The position numbers and the translations under genes are program-made. Below the pieces are notes generated by a model. That model was not told the origin of the DNA. It searched no databases and saw nothing but the letters and a program-made list of their open reading frames with translations. From Pelmatolapia mariae (Eukaryota > Chordata > Actinopteri > Cichliformes > Cichlidae), in contig NC_086233.1 in assembly GCF_036321145.2 (NCBI RefSeq), positions 15,699,501 to 15,763,500 of the forward strand: a DNA stretch of 64,000 nt. The letters run 5' to 3'. Shown one piece after another: positions 10,101 through 24,800 of the stretch (its first letter is position 1; each line of letters starts with the position of its first letter).

Positions 10101-13100
10101 CTAATGATGGTACAAATAAAGAAGGAGACCCCTTTTAAACAGCTCTACTTGTATTTAACCACAAAAAACAACACAAAAACCAGAATTCATCCATGTTTCA
10201 CTCTGATATTTTAGGCACTAACAGAGATCATGGTCATGAGAAATAATATGTTGGGAATGATATTTTCCCTTGCCTATAAAAGGACAAGTGAAACATGGCT
10301 TCCAAGTATCTGTGATCACTTCAACATCGGCGAGAGAAGGAAACAGACATTTCTTCTCTTGTAAAGGATGTGAAACTTGCAGGAACTGGATACCCTGGCT
10401 TTAGTATGAGCTGCAGGAGCGATCTACGAGTTGACAGTACTCACACAGAAGCCCAGAGCTCCGTAGGGCTGTCCGTCCCTGACACTAAAGACCAGGGACC
10501 CTTGGCTGGCATGCATATCCCTACAGCTGCCGTAGTGAGACCAGCTCAGCGGAGCGTTATTGGAATTATAGGAGCGAGACAGCGCGTTCTGACGACACGG
10601 AACATCCAGCACCAACAAGTCAGTGGTGGCCATGCAATGCACCAAATGAGTGATGACATAATAAAAAACACACAACAAAGAGGTTTAAAGCATATACAGA
10701 CAAACATGCAGTGAATCACGTATAAATTGCATATAGCTGGGTTAGTAGGCTACATCTAAATAGCTGATTCACACAAATATTTAGGTTTTGGTTTGTTTCA
10801 GCAGGTTTTGAGGTGACTCAAAGTAGGGATGGGCTCTTTATGGTGATGGTGGTTGCTTTAATTTATGTATTTTTTGCCTCTATTTGACACTACAGTCTTA
10901 AATTCTGTTTGCATTCAGAAGCACCAACAAAAACCAAAACTCTGTGCAGAGTGAGATCCTGTTGTTTAAAGTATCTTCCACCTAAAGAATATTAGGAGTT
11001 CATTTGTGGTCATGTTTTGCTGGTGGGCTTTTATGGATAAACTTTTAGCCCCTCCCTCCCAAAACAAAGCACGCACACGCACACACACACGCGCGCGCAC
11101 GCACACACACACACACACACACGCGCGCACGCGCGCGCACACACATACACACATGCGCGCGCACGCACGCACACACACACACACACACACAGTGAAATGG
11201 ATATCAAGCAGTTCTTTTTTCATAATAAAACTCTTTACCTTTTCCATCTTCTTGGCCTCGATGTGCCGCATCACCTGGTCTCTCCAGTCTACTGGAACCC
11301 TCCCTGCTCCCATTCCTCCTCCTGGTCCGTCGAGGAGCGAGTGCTCAGACTTCACCCTGGTGTTGGGCCTCTTGCTGGGGCTGCTGTGCTGGTAATTAAA
11401 ATCGCTAACAGACATGGTCCGTTCTGGAAGCTCGTGGGCCGGTGGCCTGCTGCTGTGAGGCCTGGAAGCTCCGGGTACATCGATGCTGTAAGTGCGAGCT
11501 GAGAGGGGCCTCTGCATGGCGTGACTCATTGCTAGTGGCCCTCTGGCGAGGGTGTGAATGTCCCTGTATGTCATGTAGTCTCCTTCGGACAACTGCATAC
11601 GCCTTGGGTCAGACATGGAAGCTGTGGAGCTAGTGCTGCCTTGCCTCTGCAGGGTGCTGCTTCTAGGCTGGCCCGCAGCAGAATGAAGTCTCTCCATAGC
11701 CCACATCTCCCCAGAAGGTTTGGAAGCCATCGCAGGGCCTCTCTGCTGGGGCTGCAGAGGGTAAGGAGGCGCCTGATTACGGTTTGAGTAATTGGTGTTG
11801 GCTAGTGAGTGTGGAGGAGGAGCAGGATGGTAGCTTTGTTGCTCTGAAGCCATGGCTGTCCTCTGGCCCCAGAGACCCTCTTTAGACATGCCACTGTTTG
11901 TGTATTGTATGTTGTACTGAGGAGGAGGGATTCCCATGGCCATGCTGGAGGAGACTGGATGTCTGCTTGTGTTGGCAGGAAGCTTAGAAGAGGACAGCAG
12001 GTCTGAAGAGGATGCAGAGGAGTTGGGGTAGACCAGGAGAGTCTGATCATTGAGCAACTGGCCGGCTGACTTGCTCCTGACTATGCTCTGGCCCTGAGCT
12101 CCTGGCCCTGGCCCGGCCCCTGCCACCCTAGTCCCCACTGAGTCATCATCTCCATCAAAGGAATACAACCTCATGGCCCCTGTTTCTATGTTGCTGATGC
12201 TGTGAGACTTCAACACCTGCGGGGGATGGCACCTTTTCTCTGGAGACAGTTCCTCAGTGCTGCGAGATAGAGACATGTCACTGCAGGCTGTCACGCCTGT
12301 CGAGGCCACGTACACAGCAGCTGTTTCTCCTCTCATCCCTAGGCTTTTATTCCCCAGACTATCGTTGCAGTCACCTGCCTGTTGATTTCCATTCTGTAAA
12401 TGATCCATGTTATCGTAACCCTCTTTGCTGTCCACTTCCTCCTGAGCTAACGAACCATTCTTGCTTTTATCCAACTCATCCAGCTGAACCATGTTGTCAG
12501 TTGGCAGCTTGGTTACATTCATATTAATCTGGTCCCACTTGGTGTACGTGTCTCCCATACCATTGTTTATTCCCTTCTCGATGAAGGCCAGTCTGGCTTC
12601 CATGGACAGGTCGTAGTCTCCCATTTTCTCTGGTGGTGCCTGCTGGGTTTTTAAGAGGGCCTGGAGGGACGTTTCAGAGCCATTGCCATTATGGAGGAGA
12701 GGGGTGGTGTCTTTAGGCTGGTTCATATTCTCATCTTCTTGCCTGAAATGAGGACAAATACTGAAAGAGTAAAATAAGAGCAGGAGGAGCACTCCCCTCT
12801 TTAGTGTATATTACCATACGGAATAGCACTAACCGGCTTTTTGGTAGGAAAGGCATCTTTGCCTCTCTCTCAGGTGTGCACAAAGAGTTGTCCTGGCTGC
12901 TGTCTGTGGTCAGAGACACAGAGTCTGACATGCGTGATGGAGATGAGCAGTTACTGTTGTTCTGGTTGCTGTTAGCCACGGTTTCATCCAGCAAAGAGTC
13001 TGCATCTTTCCCATCGTCTGTTAATCAGAAATTACTGTCAGTGTTCTGCATCCAGAGATTTCAATTTTCACTTTAGATCTTTCATAGTTACCTTTTTTAT

Positions 13101-16100
13101 CCTTACTTAGAGTCACTACTTTAGGCTGGTTGATGGAAATCTCAATAAGAGGGGGTCTGAGCTCTGCAATCTTCATCTCGTCTTCCTCATCTGACAGCTC
13201 CTCAGAATCCTAAAGACAGAGAAAGCACTTTGCACTTCTTGTTTGTGTAACTGTGAGAAGTCCTAAAAATCTGAAGTACTGAATTATTTGGACTACCTCT
13301 AGCGTGTCCTCGTGGTTCATCATTGAGTCCTCTGAAGACTTGAGGGGGATTTTCTGGGAGCTGTAAGACTCAGAAGTGTCCTTTGCTTCGGGTGCAGAGG
13401 GATTTTGGCCACACACGTCGGCAGACACTTGAGCCTCCATGTTTGACGCTACACCATTGGGACAGGGGGCTTCAATCACCTGCACAAAAACAGTCCAGGT
13501 GATTAGTTATGCATTAAAACCTTATGGAGAGGTTAAAAGGGAATTTAAATGAATCCAACAACAAGACACCAGAAATGAAAGAGGCTGGTTTCTTTCCAAG
13601 TGGAGCCCTTCACTGACCTTTACCCCGACATCCTGCACTCCAATGTGGTTTCTCTCAACGGGTTTTGCTTCTTTGCTGGACTCATCACTCGACTCATCCT
13701 CCTTGAGCCTGTGAGCCACCGACTGGGCTGTTTTTACCATGTTCTTCAGCTCGTCTGGGTATGGTGTAGGGTAGCGCTTCAGGTTTCCCTCCTACAACAG
13801 TTTGAATACACAGAGTTTAAAATTAAAGCTGACCAAAAATGGTAACATGCTGAAATAAATTAGACTGCTTTCATACTAGAGATGACAGGGTTAAGCAGAA
13901 ATTACACCCCATTTTATAAGACCCCATCCCCGCAGAGGAGGAAACAAAGTGAAGAATTGTGTCCAAAAAAGCCCCTGCTGCTGTGGTAATTCGTGTCACC
14001 ACTGTTGTTTATTCCTTTTCCAAATATATATAAGCAGTAACAAATGTGCAGCACTAACCCTCGGGGGTGTTTCTCTCTCATCTTTGTCCTCGTCACATTC
14101 GAAGGCCACCTGAGCTCGGTGCTTGCGTTGCTCCTCCCACAGAGTTGGATTAAAGCTCTCAGAGTCAGAGTTTGGAATGTCTGTGGGGAAAAATAAAAAT
14201 GCCAGGCAGTGAATCAAAATTCGTTTTTTTAATTTCCCCCCCGCCCAAATTAGGACTTTTTAATTCAACCTAAATCTGTCACGTAATAAATGTGACCACA
14301 AGATGGCGCAAAGGAAACACCAGGAACTGAAGGGAGCTGTGGAGGAACTTGAAAATCAGGAGTTAACCCAAAAAACTCCAAAAGAACCAAACAGTGCTGT
14401 TAAACCCTGGAACTAATGTTGCAATAAATTCCTTTTCTGTGATGCCATCCAAAAAATTCCAAGAGAATATTTTGCTACTATGTACTAATCTTCAGTATAA
14501 ATACTCCACCGTAAACGCAAAGAAGCAAGTTTGTGGTTAATCAGTAATGAAAAAAACATGAAAGATTCAACTCAGTCTCTCTGTTTCACCATAACTCCTG
14601 CACGACTTGCCTGAAATGAAGCAAGCAGACAATTAGACGCTGTGAAATATTTGTGAAGGTGTCAATCAGTGTGGTTTTCCTGTTGTAAAAAGCTTACTGC
14701 TCTCGATTTAGCAATAGAGAGACTAAGTGTGAAGGTGTGTAGTAGAATTTTCTGATAAGAGATCCCATTTGACTAATTCTCTGACAACATCAGCTTAAAA
14801 GATTACATACACAACTGTAGCTCACTTGACAACACCCCACAGCGTGAAGTCACAGTGAACCCGTTGAGTCACCTGCTGTGTACTCTCCATATCAACAAGT
14901 TGTAAAACATGTTAACTGCAGTCAGGCTGTGAATACTTCCAGCTTCCAAGCAAAAGAAAAGGCTTGATCGGAAACAAGCCCTAGCTAATAAACACGGCAA
15001 ATGGTGTAAAGCCCGCCACAGGGCCGCAACTGTTCAGGCTGTGACAGAAATCCCCGACATCTCAAAAAAGACTCGTGACCATTTCAGTAGCTCAAGCATG
15101 CAGACCACGAACCACTAATTACTCTAAAGTAAAGATACAACACTGTCAGTGTGAGCTGTCTGCTGTAAAAGGAAACCAAACAAACAGGTGCTTGACAAGA
15201 AGACGATGGCTAGTGTTTCCCCTGCTTCAGTCTCAGATAACAAGGTCTTTTATAAAATATGCATTTAGGGATCCTTGTAGGTCATCAAACTTTGTGAGGG
15301 TAACATAATATAGTCTTCTTAACACCTAAGAATGTCCATGAGAATTTAGGGTTTATGACAGTGCTGGTAGTACTTAGTCCTGATGCTGAAAACCAAGTGA
15401 GTGAGTGAAGTGTTTGATAGTCTGCCACTTACAGCTTGGAAATGTATATCAAACAAAGAGCAGTTACTCACATTCCTCAATCCTAATTTGCTGGGGGAAC
15501 ATGTAGTTGGTCAGCACTGTTTTCTGAGTCTCTGGATCTTCCTCTTTCTGGAGTGGGATCAGGGGTTTTGACTGTGTGGGACAAAATATGGGGTTGAGTG
15601 TGCCATGTAAAATCAGCAGTTCTTTGACTAATACATGGGACATGAAAAACGTAAATATGGAAGAGAACACTTAACCGCAGGGGAAAATAACACATCACAA
15701 GATGGAGCCGTGATAAATTCAACCCGTCTTCCCCGAATTCTGCACAGCTATTTCACCCCGACTTTCTTCACTTCTAATTTGCCTTCACATTACTTTAACA
15801 CATCTGGGTGCCTCTTCCTGTCATCCATTCGTTGATGAGGCTGCTCTAAGCTTGCCTTAGGTCCCTGTCTGCATTGTTGCACCTGTCCAAGTGCATCCAT
15901 GTGTCTTAGTGTTGATGTAGCTGTTGCAGACTGCCTGTCTTCGCAGTGTCCTTGTTAGGAGTTATTTAGGTAGGAAAGTGATTGTGGAAAGATATAAGGA
16001 CCACAAAATTTTAGAGATTTTATTCATTACAAATCAGACAGTTTATATAAGAGCAGGACAGCAGTGATGGATGCTGTGTGGATGACTCTACATCTTCTTT

Positions 16101-19100
16101 CTGCAGCATTCTCAAACAGCTGCAGTTTCCTGGGGACAATTTGTTAAGGCACCCAAACAGAACCTTGGGACAGTCTAGCCAGGAGAGGGAAAAAGGCATG
16201 AATAATTGATTTGAGAATGCAGTCAGAGTCAGACTGTAATTTGGAAATAAGCTGAACAAAAGCCAACACACTGAATCCACAGTGTCCCACAGAGTGTTCT
16301 CCATCCTTTCGTTGCCTCTGTATACTGACAATCTTCTTCTAGGCTTCATATGACCAGGTCAAATATTCCTTTACCATACAAAGTCACCCTGCTGTGACAA
16401 ATTGGGATTATAAGCCTTTTGCTCTCATGTGAGCCGACGAGACATTTCCTGTTAAGAAATCCAAATTTCACGCACCTCAACTTGCCTGGTAATTTTGAAC
16501 ACCACTTTAATTCCGTCTGGCTGCTGCAGTCTCGTCTTACAAATGCCCTCCTTGTCATTCAGATTTACACATTCAGTGGTCAAGGTTTCTTGTCTAGATT
16601 GCCACTCAAATAACCATTAAGTAAAGGGGGCATTTTCTGAGAATCATTAGGATCCTTTTAAATTTGAAATACAGAATGACCCAAATGTGTTGATCAAGCA
16701 ATACAGAGGTTCTTTATAATACAAGTGTTACTGGCGCTTCAATCTCTTTAGCTGTAAATGAACTTATGTCAGAAACCTCTACTCTGTTTCCACATTTTAA
16801 AGACTGGTCATCCAATCTGACCTGCATTAGATCAGATGTCCTGGAAGTGGTTAGATGTACCTTCCTGCGAGCTACCTGGAAGGCTTCTTGATTTACAGCT
16901 GAATTTTTAGTGCGAGTCACAGACGCTCCTGCTATTGCTGTCCCCATCTGACACCTCTGAACCCAGAGGCCTTATTGTTTTATGCATAATACTTGTGCAG
17001 TCTTACCTGATTTTCAGACAGCCACATCGCAGTCAGCTCAGTCAGTTTGGTGAAACTGTACGGAAGATTCTTCAACCTGAAGTAGAACAAAAAACAAAAA
17101 AACAAAACTCAGTCACCAAAAAGCTTTAAACTGCTTTCCTGGGCGAGTTAAAAAAAAAGTCAATTTAATTCATTTTGTCAGGCAAATTTGATCTAAGCAG
17201 GCCGACTATAAAAGATAAGCCTGGAAAATGTCCCTTTTTTCTTAAAAAAGGAAACGATCAAGACCTTACCTTTTTTCATTCTAATAAGCCTTCATCACAA
17301 TACTGTAATCAGCAGGTACAATTTCAAACTCCACATTTGAAAATAAGCATGAGATAAGACATTTGATTGCTTTTATTAACTGGTAGCTTTACATAGTGAA
17401 GGAACCACTGCTTTTAAAATGTCCTGGATTTAAAGTACGTAAAATTGATTATATATTATTTAATTTTATCAATTAATCTAACAATTGTTTTGTCAGTTAT
17501 GTTGCGTAATTCTGATAAAATCTGGAACAAAATGTGTAGATTTCATAGTTAACATCTTGTTTAGTCTGAACAAAGTAAATAATTGCAAATAGATCTGATG
17601 CACAACAAAAAACAGAAGAATACAGCAATTTCGTGTTTGGATTTAGATTTAGATAATATTTAAAATCAGCCCAGAGGTTCTAAAAAAATAAAAATAAAAA
17701 TACAGCAAGCAGAGAAGGCTCACTTGTTGTTGCTGAGGTTGATGACTTTGAGCTTCTGCATGTCACCCATCTCCTCAGGCAAAGACTCCAGCTTGTTGGA
17801 ATGTAGAAACAGCACAGTTGCCCTCTTCCAGTTGCCCATCTGTGAAGCGAGCACACCAATGACTCTCACTGCAGACAGTGAACACACAGATTAAAATCTC
17901 CAAACCGATGCGCACACTCACCTCGGGTGGAAGCTGGGCAAGGAAGTTGTGATCTGCAGCAAAGGTGCGCATATTGACACACTGGCCAATGGTGGCTGGC
18001 AACGCTTCAATCTCATTGAAACTGCAATCCAGCTCATCAATGCATGTCAGCCTGATGCAGAGAGACATGGGAGGATGTGAATCATGCGGCTGCCAAAAAT
18101 GCACTTTAATGGCAGTTTTTTTGCAGTTGAAGTGCCAAGAAGTTACCACCAGCAGTCAGACACTTACAAACAAGGAAATACTGAACATACTGCTGCAATG
18201 GAGAACACCAATACATTTTTTTATTTAATTTCGTTTTTGCTCATCTCTGATTGGACATCTGTATGTCTACACACACACGCCAGTATAACTTGAGACCTAT
18301 TTATTAAATAAAGTAAACGTGTTTATCTAATTTATGTAAATTATATCAATGCGTGCAATCTAGGATTAGACTGTGTGTGACGTGGTGAACTTATTTCTGC
18401 GGTCCTCTGCACAGTCACATATCCTACACTGTTTGCAGAGACAGAAAATTTCGGTTGAGATAGGTTAGGGAAAGAAGGATGATATGGTAGGATCCCTGTC
18501 TGTGGTACATTATTGTTCCTACGTGCTACAATTTCTTTGCTCTCTTGTTGCAATATCAATTTGTTAACAGGAGAAAAAGCCATTAACACCACCAAGTGGG
18601 CAGGCACTAAATTAAGATCATCTTAGCTCTAAACAACACTACCACAGACCGTCATAACAGGGTGGGAAATATTTAAGAAGATTACCAAGAGCAACATCAA
18701 CTCCAAAGGAATGGCCAATGGACAGGGCTTCAATAATAATATTAAGATTTGTAGCTGAGCAAGCTACTACTTACTAGAAAGCTCAGGATGGCTGAAGGAT
18801 GTTAAGCAGACAGCCATGTAATGTCTAGGATGTTAGCACAAGATTCACTTGGAGTAATTTTTTGCTCTTTCTGAAAAAGCTCTTTCAGACGGCAGCTGCT
18901 GGGGTTCAAACACAGGCTGAAGAAACTGAACACAGCGCTGCTACCACATTTAGGTGGCTCTTTTTGTTAAGCATACTAACATGCATCTGGCTTCATTGCT
19001 TACAACGATCAGTGCATTCTGATCTCTTTAAATTCTTCACAGAGACCACTAAATAATGAACAGCTAAGTAACTAAATAAGAAAAGCTCTGATCAACTTTG

Positions 19101-21789
19101 GATCAAAATTACTGTACAGTGACGGTGAAACACAAATAGACTGATGCAAATGCAAATCTCAAATATTTCATGGGACATCATTTAAGCGGAATTTTGCTGA
19201 GTGAAAAATGTAAATGCACGCTGGGTTTCATATTAATGCAAAGCAGCCTCACGTCCAGAAAGCTCATATGCTACAGTACCATGAAACTCTACAAGGATCT
19301 GACGTCTGTCTACTAAAAATACACCAGAGAAACAAAAAAACCCAGTGGACAAGTGGCGAAGTAAAACGAAACCAGCTACATATAAATGGGGGAGGAAATG
19401 AGCTTGCTTAAACTAAAACCCTTGCATGGGATTAAGCTAAACCATAGGCTTTGTCACATAATCTAAGTCAAAGTACATAAGGCGGCACATTCTAACATAA
19501 GGGGCAATTGAGGGTGTTTGAAAACAGTAATAAAAAACTGCACAGATACAATTGTTTTTATCAGTTAATGTAGATTTGTCTTTCTCATGGATGTTGGAGG
19601 GGACGGATTAAAAAAATAAAAGCATGGATTAAATGGAACCTAATCTTTGTCAACTGTGTGTCAATGATTCAGAGTAGAAAGAGGATCAGCGTGTGGACCT
19701 GGCTCAGTACTCAGCAGCCGGCGACTGAGGGTTTACCTGTATACATTAGACAGAAAAACCTCTGAATAGTAACACAGGATTTCATATCATTACTGCCTAT
19801 GAGGGTCATGAGACCAGTGTTTACCAGCAACCCTTCCACACTGAAGCAAACTGTGTCCTTAAATCGCTACGGCAGATTCAAAGACATGACATTCATAACC
19901 ACTCTTTATAGCCATAGCCATTTCTAAGCTACCAATCATCAGCGCGAGACCAAAACAAACCGAGCAGGGGATGCATTCTCTTTAATGGGGATATCTCGTT
20001 TTTCCAGAAAGACGTTTTATCAGATCAATGGATTCCAGATAAAAAAAAAAAAAACGACACAATAATCCACTGAGCTCAGGGTTTACTCTGCCGTTATCAA
20101 ATCTATTGCTGTGGTGCTCACCCTCCAATGGAATCTGGCAAGTACATCAGCTGATTTTCATCCACTTTCAGTGCAGTCAGTTTCTTCAGGGTGCCTTTAA
20201 AAAAAAAGGAACAGAGAGCCAGGATCAGGAAGGCGTCGACAACAGCTCAGATCAGTTATTGACTATCACTTACTGGTACGCAACAAAGAGGAAGATCCAT
20301 TACACACCAGTTAATTAGATTCATTCATACTGTCAATACAGTAATGGCTATAGCAGTCGTCATCAACCATGATTTCAACAGCAGTGTTTGCATGAATTTA
20401 AAGGATTTTATTAGTCTTGTTTTTTGCAAAAGGGATGGGAGTGAGTATGCCATTCAAAATTATGACTGTCAATAAATATTATAAATGTAGCTTTACAATT
20501 TATTTTGAAAAATAGGCACCTATTTGTCAAAATTAACATTTGAAAAAGGGAAAAAAGTAGCCAACACAATTGTCAGCTGTCTGTCACCAGTCGCACAGAG
20601 AAGTTGTCGCGCTCTGCACTGCTGAGGGTTAATGGGGCACCATCACTGCCACTGACACGTCCTGTTTGCGAGATTTTCCTTCCTACTGTCGCCAACTACT
20701 TGCTTATAGGGGGTGATCTGACTGTTGGGCTTTCTCCCTATTATTGTAGGGTCTTTATCTTTATAAATAACCTTGAGGTGAATGTTGTTATGATTTGGTG
20801 CTATATAAATAAAACTGAATTGAAATCGAATGAAATGGGGCTCACTGGTTTCATAGCAATTGGCAGCAACCTGCACCAACTGGCGCATACATTTTCCAGA
20901 TGGTTGCTAGCTGGTCTCTAGGTCTGTGCGACGGAGGCCTTAATGCTGAGTTAAATCTTCTTTCTTAAATATAACTGCTGATCCAGGTTGCTTTTTTTTA
21001 GGCTTGCCCAGAACATCCAATATCAGTCTACATTATTGTACTCAATGATTTTATTTTAAAGAACTTTTAACTTTACCTTTGTGAGCCAATGTGTCTGTCT
21101 TTACATTGGTTTAAAACCTGTGGAGTTTTGTTTTTTTAAACAAATAACTTTATTCTTAATATGTATAATATTAAATATCAGTTTCTATATACAGGTCTTA
21201 AGTTTTGAGCAATTTATTTATTTTTACTGGTCACTTAACAACTTGTCACAAATGTAACCCAAAATGAGAAAGCTGCATTGATATTGCTAAATGTTTCATA
21301 CCCGTGACATGATTTTGAATACATGAGTAATTGGAACCTAATTCATTAGAGATTAATAAGGGTTGGGTAAAAGCAATCCTGAGCTGTAGAAATATTTGAA
21401 TAATTGTATTTCTTCTGTTACTGACGTCACATTAATATGTTATGAGTATCTCACTGTGTACTTCACTACAGTTTTATATTGTTAGCATAATTTGGTTTCA
21501 TCTAAAACCAAAAATAAAACTGAATACTGAAAAATAAGTAAAAGGTTATTATGCAGCACATCAGTTTCACGCTCTATATAGATCATATAGATCAGTTTCT
21601 ATTAGAGAAAATGACACAGAAAAATAAAGTCTTGTGGTAGTACTGTCCCGTCGGCTCACACTGCAAGTGCTAAAAGAGACATAGAAAGAGACAAGAGAGC
21701 CTTTTTCACTGATGAAGGGCTTGGAAAGATTTAAAAGCTGGCAACAGCTAAAAGAGAGTTAAGGTGTTTCATAACAGGTCTTCTAATAC

Positions 21790-21827
<38 letters not shown>

Positions 21828-24800
21828 AGATCTTTACCGATGGAGCCTGGCAGCTGTGTGAGAGCATTGTTGGAGAGCAGGAGGTCCTGTAGATTCTCAC
21901 AGCCGCGGATTTGTTCATCCACCATCTCCAAGTTGTTCTTCGACACGTCTAGATACACCAGTTGTTTTAGTGTCCCCAACATCTGGACAAAATAAAATAA
22001 AAAGTCACCCTTAATTTATGCAGCAGTATGAGATGCAGACTGTGGCAGTAAATTAAAATGATCACAAACAAGCAGTTAGCTAACATTTTCTGCAGTGAAG
22101 TGAACTAACTATATATGCAGACATGATATAATCCCACAGTGGGAGACAATATCACACTTATTTTAGGTTGAAAACACTCATTTTATTAGCAGAACAGTAA
22201 CACTTAATGGTTTGTTTCATACTCCACAGACGTCATGGCTTATAAAAGGCCAGATTGTGATTACAGCTGATGCTACTGAAATGCTGGCAGCAGAACTAAT
22301 GCTTTAATTATGACCCACTTACAAACAAGCTGGTCATTTGGATGAAAGAAGAACCTCATTTAACAAATCCTGACTGTCAACACACTGACATAAGAATTCT
22401 TTCATAGCTGATTTTTTTCTGGGGGACATATGTAAACCCAAAACTATGCATTTTGTTGGTGAGGACAAACTGTGCGAGTTCATCCTTCGACAGAATCGCG
22501 TTCAAAGCGCAGCCCTCTCTGCTGGTTTCAGAGAGCTCAAAGTCTGATGTAAACTGACTGCAGCTCTTTTTGATGAAGACTTGAGGAGACACACAGGTTT
22601 GGGGGGTTGGGGGAGAATCGAGGGAAATAATCTCAAGATGATGTGTTAAGACGCAGCAGTCACTGAACGGGAATATGAGCGTATATGATACCCCAGGTAA
22701 AAAGGTCAGCTTGTTCCCGTCCATCCACAGCTCCTTGAGTCCAGTCAGCCACTCCACCACCTCAGGCTGCACATGTAGAAAAGAGAAAGCACGTAGTTGT
22801 GAGCAAGCTAAAAAAAAAGAATCACATTATAATGTATAAATGATGGTTCAGAGTGTAAGGAAAAGAAAACTTTCGACATATGTGCTTAAAAAACAAAAAT
22901 AGGACAGGGAACAGATTAAGGAAGGAGGTGGTGAGAGCCCTGAGCAGTGACAGACTGACTGAAAGATACTCACCACTTCAGTGAACTCATTACTCCCCAG
23001 GTCCAACCTCTCCAGCTGTGTGAGCTTCTGCATGCTTCTGCATAAAACACAAGAAGGAAACAAAAAACAAAACAAAAACAACAACAAAAACACATGAATT
23101 TCATGGTTTACATATTAAAGAAAAAAAAAAAAAACAGCCATAAGAAAATTCCTCCTCTATGCCACTGTCACTCAGTTTTCATGCAGTTCGATTTGGAAAG
23201 CACACATGCTCCGCCTTCGCTCCTGTCACTGAATAATTTTATGTGGAAATAAATACCTTTTAGAGCTTAGGCGTGATAGAAATATGCTCTAAATAATGGA
23301 AAATGTGACGTATGCTAGCCCTAAGCCTTGCTCCAAATTTTCTCTCACATTCAGGCCACAGGCTCACATTCTCCCCTACACTGTAAACACGCAGGGCTAC
23401 TTCACTGCTTACAACACTGCTGATCACATTTAACTGATCACAGCACAACAGACAACTGGAGAGAAAATATTTTCATAGAGGCTTATTAGTGATTAAGAAC
23501 TACTCTTTCCTCACAGATCGAATAACAAGACACCTTTGAGGACATTTGTCCTTTACTGCCAGCAGCAAAAAACAAAAACGTAGCACGTACACAGACACAC
23601 GCATGCACAAATAAAAGCAAAATAAAAAGAAAACATTTCCATTGACTGTCAGTTTCACAATGTGGGGACCCCAAATTCCATATAATATAAAAGTTGATTA
23701 AAACGTATACTCCCAACCCTAAAGCAAATCAAGACACCGTGAAAACTGTGGGACAGAAATGATACCAAGGAACGAACAGTGTTTCTCCCCACACCACAAA
23801 AAACAAACAAACAAAAAAAACCCCACACCAAACCAAACAGCTAAAAAAGGGTGAGAATGAGCTGTTTTGGCTAATCTAGAAAGTGAGTTCACCAGTTAAA
23901 AAAACAGCACTAAGGGGCTTATGACCCTGAGCGAGGAACACTGCAGCCTTCTTTAAAACATTTGGTTTATGCATGTGCTCAGTGTGTGTCTGTGCACCAG
24001 AGGAGAGAGATGGAGAATAGAGGCAGCAGCTTCTACATGAAAGCCCTGAGAAGACTTCTATTGCACCCCTTTGCACACATTGTTTACATCTCTGAAATGC
24101 TTGTGTGTTGCTCTGGCAACGCTCCCGATCATTAGTCCCTTTCTTTGTCAGGCCTCCAGACTTTAACAGGTCTGGCCTCTGTCACATAAACACAGCCAGA
24201 AAAAAGGGATCCGCTCTGAGCTGTGGCACTGACTGTACTGCACTTTATACACCGGCTGGAACATCAGTCAGAGAAAAATAAATGCAAAAAATATATATAT
24301 AATAATAATAATAATAAAGGGGAGATTATAAAAGGAAACTCAGACAGAGGAGGGAAGGGAAAAAAAAGGCAAGTATCGTTAATGATGGTAAGATGGTAAA
24401 GCTAGTCAAGTGTGACAGAAATTAAAGAGAAACCAGGGAGACGGTAACTTCCCCCAAAAATCACCTGGCGCTTTCTCTAATATCTGTGGGACATTCAGTC
24501 TCACAGCACACTTCTCAAATAGCAAAAAGACCTTCACCACTGTCTCAGTAGAGGATTATAAAACCTGTCAGCGCAAGTGGCCAAGTAAAGGGGACTCTTA
24601 TGTAACCACAGTGGAATTTAATACTACAGTTAGAGGTTTACAGAAAGAGTCTATGATTAAAAAAAGGATAAAGGACAGACATTGCAGGGGGTGCAAGAGG
24701 CAGAGGACAATGAGGAAGTAGGGATTTAAAAAAAAAAAAATAAAAAAAAAAAAATCTTGTCACGGTTCATAAAGCGACTGAGTTTCAGAGAGACTGCTTT

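Noticed and set aside
10370..10714. 114-codon plus-strand frame
   Set aside because: Antisense shadow of the erbin cassette exon, whose minus-strand frame has both splice sites and matching phase.
11006..11395. Plus-strand open frame of 129 codons through the CA repeat (RTHTRARTHTH repeats)
   Set aside because: Product of the dinucleotide repeat and the antisense of an erbin exon; not a gene.
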